Assembly (NCBI RefSeq): GCF_030271515.1
Contig: NZ_JASCXI010000002.1
Span: forward strand, 372,001-436,000
Direction: 5' to 3'
DNA length: 64,000 bases
Source: Erythrobacter oryzae
GTDB taxonomy: Bacteria > Pseudomonadota > Alphaproteobacteria > Sphingomonadales > Sphingomonadaceae
The notes beneath the pieces are model-generated. The model had not been told where the DNA came from and did no database searches. It saw only the letters and a list, made by a program, of their open reading frames with translations. Below, piece by piece: positions 59,162 to 64,000 of the stretch (its first letter is position 1; every line of letters starts with the position of its first letter). The translations under genes and the position numbers were made by a program.

Positions 59162-60366
59162 TGCGCCCTCAGGGTGATGCGTTCGATGACGTTGCGGGCA
59201 TAGCCCGAGGGGTTCCAGACCAGCGCCTCGGGCTGCACCGCGCCGTTCACGTTGCGGGCGCGCACGCCGATGCTCTCGAAGTCGCCTGCGACCTGCGGCA
59301 AGGTCACCGACCAGCGGCGGAAGGCATAGGGCCCGGCGTCCTCGGCCGCGAGGTCGCAGGGGATTTCCCAGCCCTTGCCGACCAGATCGACCCGCTCGAG
59401 CGCTGCGTCGCCGCCAAACGCGATCCCCTCCAGCACCAGCGGCTTGCCCAGCGCGACCACGTCGCCATCGGCATGGCTGGTGATGAAGCTGCGCGGCGGC
59501 ATGGCGGTGATGGGGACCGTCGGAAAATCCTTGCTCTCGGGCGTGACCGGCTGCGCGGGCATGCGGTAGGTCTCGGCGACATAGTGGCTCTCGTCCTCGC
59601 CGGTCAGCACCTCGATGGTCGAGAGCATCTTGACCCAGTAGGTCGAGAACCACCCCGGCACCACGATCCGCAGGGGGAAGCCGTGGAGTATGGGGAGCGG
59701 CTCGTCGTTCATGCCCCAGGCGACCAGCACATCGTCGCGCATCGCCATGTCGAGCGGGATCGACTTGATGAACTGCGGCGCGCCATCGGTCAGCGGCACG
59801 TCGAGCCCGGCGAAGCGCACGCGGGTCGCGCCATCGCTCACGCCCGCCTTGGCGAGCACGTCCCTCAGGCGCACCCCGGTCCACTTGGCGCAGCCCATCG
59901 CGCCGTTGCCCCACTGGGTGCCCGTGACGCGCGGCTCGGAGAGGCCACGGCCGTTGCCGGCGCATTGATTGATGGCGACGACTTCAACCGTTTCGCCGGC
60001 ACCCGCGATATCATCCAGCGTCAGCGACACCGGCTGCTTCACCGCACCGCCTACCGCAACCCGGTGCTCGGCCACCTTGACCTCGGTCGGGAAGGGCCAG
60101 TTCCAGCGAACGAACATCCGGTCGTTGGGGGTGATGATCCCTTCGCGGAACACCGCCATCGGGGTCTCGAGCAGCGGGGGGCGGATGCGCTGGACGATCA
60201 TCTCGCCCTTGCCGGGGAAGGCGGGGGTGGTGGGCCTGAGGCTCGGCCCGCCGGGCAGGGCGAGGTCGATCATCCGGCCGCCCAGCTTCGCCAGCACCGG
60301 GGCAGCGAGCGCTGCCGTGCCCGCACCGGCAATCAGCGCGCGTCGGGAGAGCCGCGGGCCGCTCAT
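59158..60366 (-). CDS. sorA: Molybdenum sulfite dehydrogenase (SorA-like)
   Basis: A 402-residue molybdopterin enzyme. The N-terminus is a twin-arginine signal (SRRALIAGAGTAALAAP). The sulfite oxidase core follows: NQCAGNGRG with the Mo-ligating cysteine, WTGVRLRDVL, LPILHGFPLRIVVPGW and VKMLSTIEVL, then a C-terminal dimerisation domain (LEGIAFGGDAALERVDLVGKGWE). It oxidises sulfite to sulfate in the periplasm. It overlaps the cytochrome gene and the RibB-like gene by four bases each. Confidence 0.92.
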   Translation of the reverse strand: MSGPRLSRRALIAGAGTAALAAPVLAKLGGRMIDLALPGGPSLRPTTPAFPGKGEMIVQRIRPPLLETPMAVFREGIITPNDRMFVRWNWPFPTEVKVAEHRVAVGGAVKQPVSLTLDDIAGAGETVEVVAINQCAGNGRGLSEPRVTGTQWGNGAMGCAKWTGVRLRDVLAKAGVSDGATRVRFAGLDVPLTDGAPQFIKSIPLDMAMRDDVLVAWGMNDEPLPILHGFPLRIVVPGWFSTYWVKMLSTIEVLTGEDESHYVAETYRMPAQPVTPESKDFPTVPITAMPPRSFITSHADGDVVALGKPLVLEGIAFGGDAALERVDLVGKGWEIPCDLAAEDAGPYAFRRWSVTLPQVAGDFESIGVRARNVNGAVQPEALVWNPSGYARNVIERITLRAQ

Positions 60367-60974
60367 GCCTTGACCCCTTCCAGCCGCCCGATCAGCGCGG
60401 CAATATCCGCCACCGCGAGGCCGTGAGCCGCGATCAGATCGCCGATATCGTCGATCCGCGCCATCTCGCCGTCGTCGCGCATGATCGAGCAGATGACCGC
60501 CGCATCGCCCGCTCCCGCCAGCCGCGCCAAGTCGATCGAGGCCTCGCAGGCCGAGGCCCGTTCGAGCACGCCCCCTGCGCGCGCGATCAGCGGGAAGACG
60601 TGGCCGGGGGAATGGATGTGCGAGGACGTCGCGCCCTCGGCAATCGCCACCCGCACCGTATGCGCGCGGTCGGCGGCGGAGATGCCGGTCGAAACGCCTT
60701 CCGCCGCTTCGATCGAGCGCGCGAAGGGCCGCCCGGTCTGGCGCGCCGTGCCGGGGTTGACCAACGACAGGCCCAGCTGCCCGGCCCGCTCCGGCGTTAC
60801 CGCAAGGCAGATGAGGCCGCGGCCATGGGTGGCCATGAAATTGATCGCCTCGGGCGTGACGTGCTGCGCGGCGACCATCAGGTCGATGTCACCGCCGCGC
60901 AAGCGGTCGCCCGCGATGACGACGATCCGCCCTGCGGCAATCGCCTCGAGCGCCGCATCAAGCCCGGCGCTCAT
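60363..60974 (-). CDS. RibB-like protein with altered active-site loop
   Basis: A 203-residue protein of the 3,4-dihydroxy-2-butanone-4-phosphate synthase family: TPEAINFMATHGRGLICLA, VSTGISAADRAHTV, SPGHVFPLIARAGGVLER and the MRDDGEMAR stretch are all clear. But the acidic catalytic loop DDEDRENEGDL of true RibB is changed to GDRLRGGDIDL (residues 22-32), removing the conserved glutamates. It may be inactive or have a new role. It is coupled to the FMN reductase and SorA genes. Its start (60974) overlaps the reductase stop. Confidence 0.82.
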   Translation of the reverse strand: MSAGLDAALEAIAAGRIVVIAGDRLRGGDIDLMVAAQHVTPEAINFMATHGRGLICLAVTPERAGQLGLSLVNPGTARQTGRPFARSIEAAEGVSTGISAADRAHTVRVAIAEGATSSHIHSPGHVFPLIARAGGVLERASACEASIDLARLAGAGDAAVICSIMRDDGEMARIDDIGDLIAAHGLAVADIAALIGRLEGVKA

Positions 60975-61546
60975 CACGCAAGGTTCCTTCCGGCAGCAAA
61001 GCTCTTCGCGCCGAGCACCACCTGCTTGCCGACCAGCTCGATCTGCCCGCGCGCGCGCTCGTCGAGGCATTCGCCGTCGGGGGAGAACATGCCCTGATAG
61101 GTGCGGATCGTCGCGCCCATCGGGGTCGGCCAGCCGCGCAGGGCATGGGTGATCGCGCGCATGGTGAGCAGGGTGCTCATCGAGGCCTGATCGCCAAAGG
61201 CCGTCGCAATCAGCCCGACCGCGCGGCCATCGAGATAGGGGCGTTCATCGCGCGCGAGGTCTTCAAGGTAATCGAGCGCGTTCTTGACCACGCCCGATAT
61301 GGTGCCGTGATAGCCGGGGGCGGCCACCAGCAGGCCATCCGCCGCGCGCACCGCCTCGACCAGCTCCGCGCCCATCTGCGTCGTGTAGCCGGGGCCGCGA
61401 TAGTGGGGGAGGGCGGCGCAATATTCGCCGCCGAACACCGTCACCTCGGCCCCCTCGCCCGCAGCGATGGTCCCGGCGAGGCGCAGCGCCTGTTCGGTCG
61501 AGGAGCCGGGATTGACCGTGCCGCCGAGGGCTACGATTCGGGTCAT
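60974..61546 (-). CDS. NAD(P)H-dependent FMN reductase
   Basis: A 190-residue flavodoxin-like reductase: IVALGGTVNPGSSTEQAL (FMN phosphate loop), APGYHGTISGVVKNALDYL and DERPYLDGRAVGLIATAFG. This pattern is that of SsuE/MsuE-type enzymes that supply reduced FMN to flavin-dependent sulfonate monooxygenases. No such monooxygenase is in the window but may lie beyond the edge. It overlaps GlpD and the RibB-like gene. Confidence 0.9.
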   Translation of the reverse strand: MTRIVALGGTVNPGSSTEQALRLAGTIAAGEGAEVTVFGGEYCAALPHYRGPGYTTQMGAELVEAVRAADGLLVAAPGYHGTISGVVKNALDYLEDLARDERPYLDGRAVGLIATAFGDQASMSTLLTMRAITHALRGWPTPMGATIRTYQGMFSPDGECLDERARGQIELVGKQVVLGAKSFAAGRNLA

Positions 61547-63033
61547 GGGGAAGGGGTCCTTTCAGCGAGATAGGCGGCCAGCGCAGCGGTCTGTTCGGGG
61601 GTGAAGTGCAGGCCCAGCTTGGTGCGGCGCCACAGGATGTCGTCGGCGGAACGCGCCCACTCACGCGCCACGAGGTGGTCCACTTCGGCGGCGGTCAGGC
61701 CGTGGCCGAAATCCTCGCCGAGATCGTCGCGGGTTGCGGCGTTTCCGAGGAAATCGAAGGCCGCCGTGCCGTAGAGCCGGATCAGCCGCTCGGCCTCGCG
61801 CGGGGAGAGGAAGGGGTAGCGCCGGCCAAGGTCGGCGATCTTCGCGCCCGCCTCGTCGCGTCCGAAATCGCCGCCGGGAAGGTATGCGCCGCCGGTCCAG
61901 TCCTTGCCTTCCAGCACGGGGAGAAACGGCGCGAGCTGCTCGACCGCCTCGGCGGCCAAGTGCCGGTAGGTGGTGATCTTGCCGCCGAACACCGACAGCA
62001 GCGGCGCGGTGCCGTCCGCCCCGCCGTCGATCTCGAAACGGTAGCCGCGCGTCGCCGCCTCGGGCTTGCCGGAGCCATCGTCGACCAGCGGGCGGACGCC
62101 GGAATAGGTCCAGACGACATCGGCAGGGGTGACGGGCTGGCGGAAATATTCCGAGGCGCCCTCGCACAGATAGGCGATCTCTTCCGCGCTGGCCCTGACC
62201 TCGTCGAGCCCCGCCTTGTGATCGACATCGGTGGTGCCGATCAGCGTGAAGTCGCGCTCGTAGGGGATGGCGAAGAAGATCCGCCCGTCTGGCAGCTGGA
62301 AGAAATAGGCGAAGTCGTGCTCGAACAGTTTCCTGACGACGATGTGCGAGCCGCGCACGAGGCGCATCTTTTGCGACGAAGGCTCGCCCGCGCGGCCGAG
62401 CAGGTCGAGCACGCGTGGCCCCGCCGCATTGACCACGGCGCGGGCGTGGAAGGTCTCGCCGCCGGCCTCGATGCGCCACGCGTCTCCCTCGCGGGCGAGC
62501 GCGGTTACTTCGCAGCGCGTGCGCACTTCGGCGCCCCGGTCGGCGGCATCGCGGGCGTTGAGCACCACCAGCCGTGCATCATCCACCCAGCCATCGGAAT
62601 AGGCGAAGGCGCGGGTGTATTCGCTCTTCAGGGGTGCCCCCGCCGGGTGGCGCGTCAGATCGACACTCTCGGCGGCGGGCAGGCGTTTGCGGCCGCCGAT
62701 ATGGTCGTAGAGAAACAGCCCGAGCCTTAGCAGCCAGCGCGGGCGCAGGCCGGGGCGGTGGGGAAGGATGAAGCGCAGCGGCCAGATGATGTGCGGCGCG
62801 ATCCCCCACAGCACCTCGCGCTCCGACAGGCTCTCGCGCACGAGGGCGAATTCGTAGTGCTCGAGGTAGCGAAGGCCGCCATGGATCAGCTTGGTCGAGT
62901 TGGACGAGGTGCCTTCAGCCAGATCGCCGCGTTCGAGCAGCAGCACCTTCGCCCCGCGTCCCGCCGCATCGCGCGCAATCCCGGCGCCGTTCACGCCGCC
63001 GCCGATCACCGCAAGGTCGAACATCTGGCTCAC
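61543..63033 (-). CDS. glpD: Glycerol-3-phosphate dehydrogenase
   Basis: A 496-residue FAD enzyme: N-terminal FDLAVIGGGVNGAGIARDAAGRG, SSNSTKLIHGGLRYLEHYEF, IPYERDFTLIGTTDVDH, SGVRPLVDDGSGKP and SVFGGKITTYR are signatures of GlpD. It oxidises sn-glycerol-3-phosphate to DHAP and feeds electrons to quinone. It starts at GTG 63033 in a GTGA overlap with the YeiH stop, or ATG 63024. Its place in a sulfite-oxidising operon, without glpF or glpK, is unusual. Confidence 0.94.
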   Translation of the reverse strand: MSQMFDLAVIGGGVNGAGIARDAAGRGAKVLLLERGDLAEGTSSNSTKLIHGGLRYLEHYEFALVRESLSEREVLWGIAPHIIWPLRFILPHRPGLRPRWLLRLGLFLYDHIGGRKRLPAAESVDLTRHPAGAPLKSEYTRAFAYSDGWVDDARLVVLNARDAADRGAEVRTRCEVTALAREGDAWRIEAGGETFHARAVVNAAGPRVLDLLGRAGEPSSQKMRLVRGSHIVVRKLFEHDFAYFFQLPDGRIFFAIPYERDFTLIGTTDVDHKAGLDEVRASAEEIAYLCEGASEYFRQPVTPADVVWTYSGVRPLVDDGSGKPEAATRGYRFEIDGGADGTAPLLSVFGGKITTYRHLAAEAVEQLAPFLPVLEGKDWTGGAYLPGGDFGRDEAGAKIADLGRRYPFLSPREAERLIRLYGTAAFDFLGNAATRDDLGEDFGHGLTAAEVDHLVAREWARSADDILWRRTKLGLHFTPEQTAALAAYLAERTPSP

Positions 63034-64000
63034 CCGATCACCCACTGCGCATAGGCGAGCGCCGTCACCAGCGAGGCGATGGTCGCCGCCAGCACCGGCA
63101 TCACCGCCCGCCAGCCGAGGCCCAGCAGCAGATCGGTGCGGGTGCGCATCGCGGTCGCCGTAACCGCGAGCAGCAGCAAAGTCTTCGACAAAGTCAGCGC
63201 GTGGGCGGCCAGCTCGGGCGGGACCGGGGCGAGCGAGTTCACCCCCACCAGCGCAAGGAAGGCGAGGATGAAGCCCGGCAGCACCGGCACCCGCGCGCGG
63301 CCCACGCCTGCGGGCAGCGGCTGCCGCCGTGCGATCCAAAGCGCGGCGAGCGTCACCAGCGGGGCGAGCAGCGCGACGCGGGTGAGTTTTACGACGGTCG
63401 CCTGCGCTCCGGCTGCGTCCGACACGGCAAAGCCTGCGCCAATCGCCTGCGCGACGTCATGGATCGAGGCGCCGACAAGGAAGCCCGCCTGCGCGTCGGT
63501 GAAGCCCAACATGGCGGTGAGCGGAGGATAGGTGACCAGCGCAATGGCACTCGCCGCGGCGAGGATCACCAGCGTGAGCGTGAACAGCGCCTGATCGATC
63601 CGCTCGCGCCCGATCACGCCGTAAAGTGCCAGCGCAGCCGAGGCCCCGCAGATCGCGGTCGCACCCCCGCCGAGGAGGCCGATGGCAGGGCTCTGCCCGG
63701 TCGCGCGTGCGGCGGCCAGCGCGGCGACCAGCGCCGAGGCCATGACCAGCGCGAGCCCGGCGAAGGGGACAATCCCCATCGCGGCGACCTGCATCGCGGT
63801 AACCTGGAAGCCGAGCAGCACGATCCCGGCGCGCAGGCCGTGTCGGCTGACCGCGTCGAGCCCGTCATGGGTGCGCGGATCGGCGGCAGCGAAGTTCACC
63901 GCCAGCCCGATCAGCAGCCCCGCGAGGATGATCGGCACCCCGTAATTCTGCGCCAGCCACGCCGCCGCCGCACCGGCGATGGCGCTGATCGCAAGGCCGG
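63030..64000 (-). CDS. YeiH/UPF0324 family putative sulfate exporter (5' truncated by window edge)
   Basis: A multi-pass membrane protein that continues past base 64000, so its start is not seen; an internal GTG at 63938 is unlikely to be the true start because the frame stays open with family-like sequence (AWLAQNYGVPIILAGLLIG). Family features: GLAVNF, LRAGIVLLGFQVT, GGGATAICGASAALAL and GASIHDVAQAIGAGFAVSD. YeiH proteins are found beside sulfite dehydrogenases and sulfonate-degradation genes and are proposed sulfate exporters. It leads an operon of at least six overlapping genes. Confidence 0.88.
   Translation of the reverse strand, partial: GLAISAIAGAAAAWLAQNYGVPIILAGLLIGLAVNFAAADPRTHDGLDAVSRHGLRAGIVLLGFQVTAMQVAAMGIVPFAGLALVMASALVAALAAARATGQSPAIGLLGGGATAICGASAALALYGVIGRERIDQALFTLTLVILAAASAIALVTYPPLTAMLGFTDAQAGFLVGASIHDVAQAIGAGFAVSDAAGAQATVVKLTRVALLAPLVTLAALWIARRQPLPAGVGRARVPVLPGFILAFLALVGVNSLAPVPPELAAHALTLSKTLLLLAVTATAMRTRTDLLLGLGWRAVMPVLAATIASLVTALAYAQWVIG

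Overview
This window is high-GC, densely coded DNA from an aerobic Gram-negative alphaproteobacterium, most likely of the Sphingomonadales (Erythrobacteraceae-like). That placement is inferred from gene content and codon bias: PdeM, aerobic HemF, a single bifunctional Rsh, an STN-TonB receptor with FecI/FecR, Phenol_MetA_deg-type porins, many AraC/TetR regulators and a haloalkane dehalogenase. No rRNA or marker gene is present to fix the genus. Nearly all genes overlap or abut in operons.

Layout. 1-7.9 kb holds housekeeping genes: a MarR-like fragment, pdeM, hemF, a small cysteine-containing secreted protein behind a Shine-Dalgarno-masking hairpin, rsh with a glyoxalase-fold gene, an interspersed palindromic repeat, a DUF1905 gene, a cyclophilin-type PPIase and tRNA-Ser(GGA). 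8.3-14.7 kb holds an ECF sigma factor convergent with a non-RD membrane Ser/Thr kinase, a small Cys/His-rich protein overlapping a polyproline autotransporter, a decayed integrase C-terminus, and a lone Rap1a/Tai-type protein. 14.7-19.4 kb is a divergent redox/c-di-GMP locus: truncated haemoglobin and DUF3034 on one side, cupredoxin-like protein and a GGDEF-EAL sensor on the other.

19.4-26.4 kb is the most interesting block. Six overlapping minus-strand genes (ketoacyl synthase III, NAD epimerase/dehydrogenase, MBL hydrolase, F390-synthetase-like adenylating enzyme, ATP-grasp ligase, Rieske oxygenase) are controlled from a short intergenic region with two TetR-like operators and a divergent tetR. 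This looks like a compact biosynthetic operon for an acyl-derived small molecule that I cannot match to a described product.

26.4-33.8 kb holds an acyl-CoA dehydrogenase and a 5-oxoprolinase-type fused hydantoinase followed by DUF969/DUF979/DUF2891, a predicted 5-oxoproline (or related cyclic amide) uptake and catabolism operon. 33.9-36.3 kb holds a WS/DGAT acyltransferase with a Lys/Ala/Pro tail and a lipase-like hydrolase. 36.3-40.9 kb holds tetR, a formylglycine-generating enzyme, a haloalkane dehalogenase, a DUF1330 gene and a Cys-type sulfatase; the maturase and its client sulfatase flank the dehalogenase. 41.4-51.4 kb holds a PA14-containing GH31 glycosidase, three AraC regulators, outer-membrane barrels and secreted proteins, with tandem GTAGC-N4-GCTAC palindromes. 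51.5-58.8 kb is a cell-surface signalling unit (ECF sigma, FecR, STN-TonB receptor) whose likely output is a downstream autotransporter. 58.8-64 kb is a sulfite-oxidation operon: YeiH exporter (cut by the window edge), GlpD, FMN reductase, a RibB-like protein with an altered active-site loop, molybdenum sulfite dehydrogenase and its cytochrome c.
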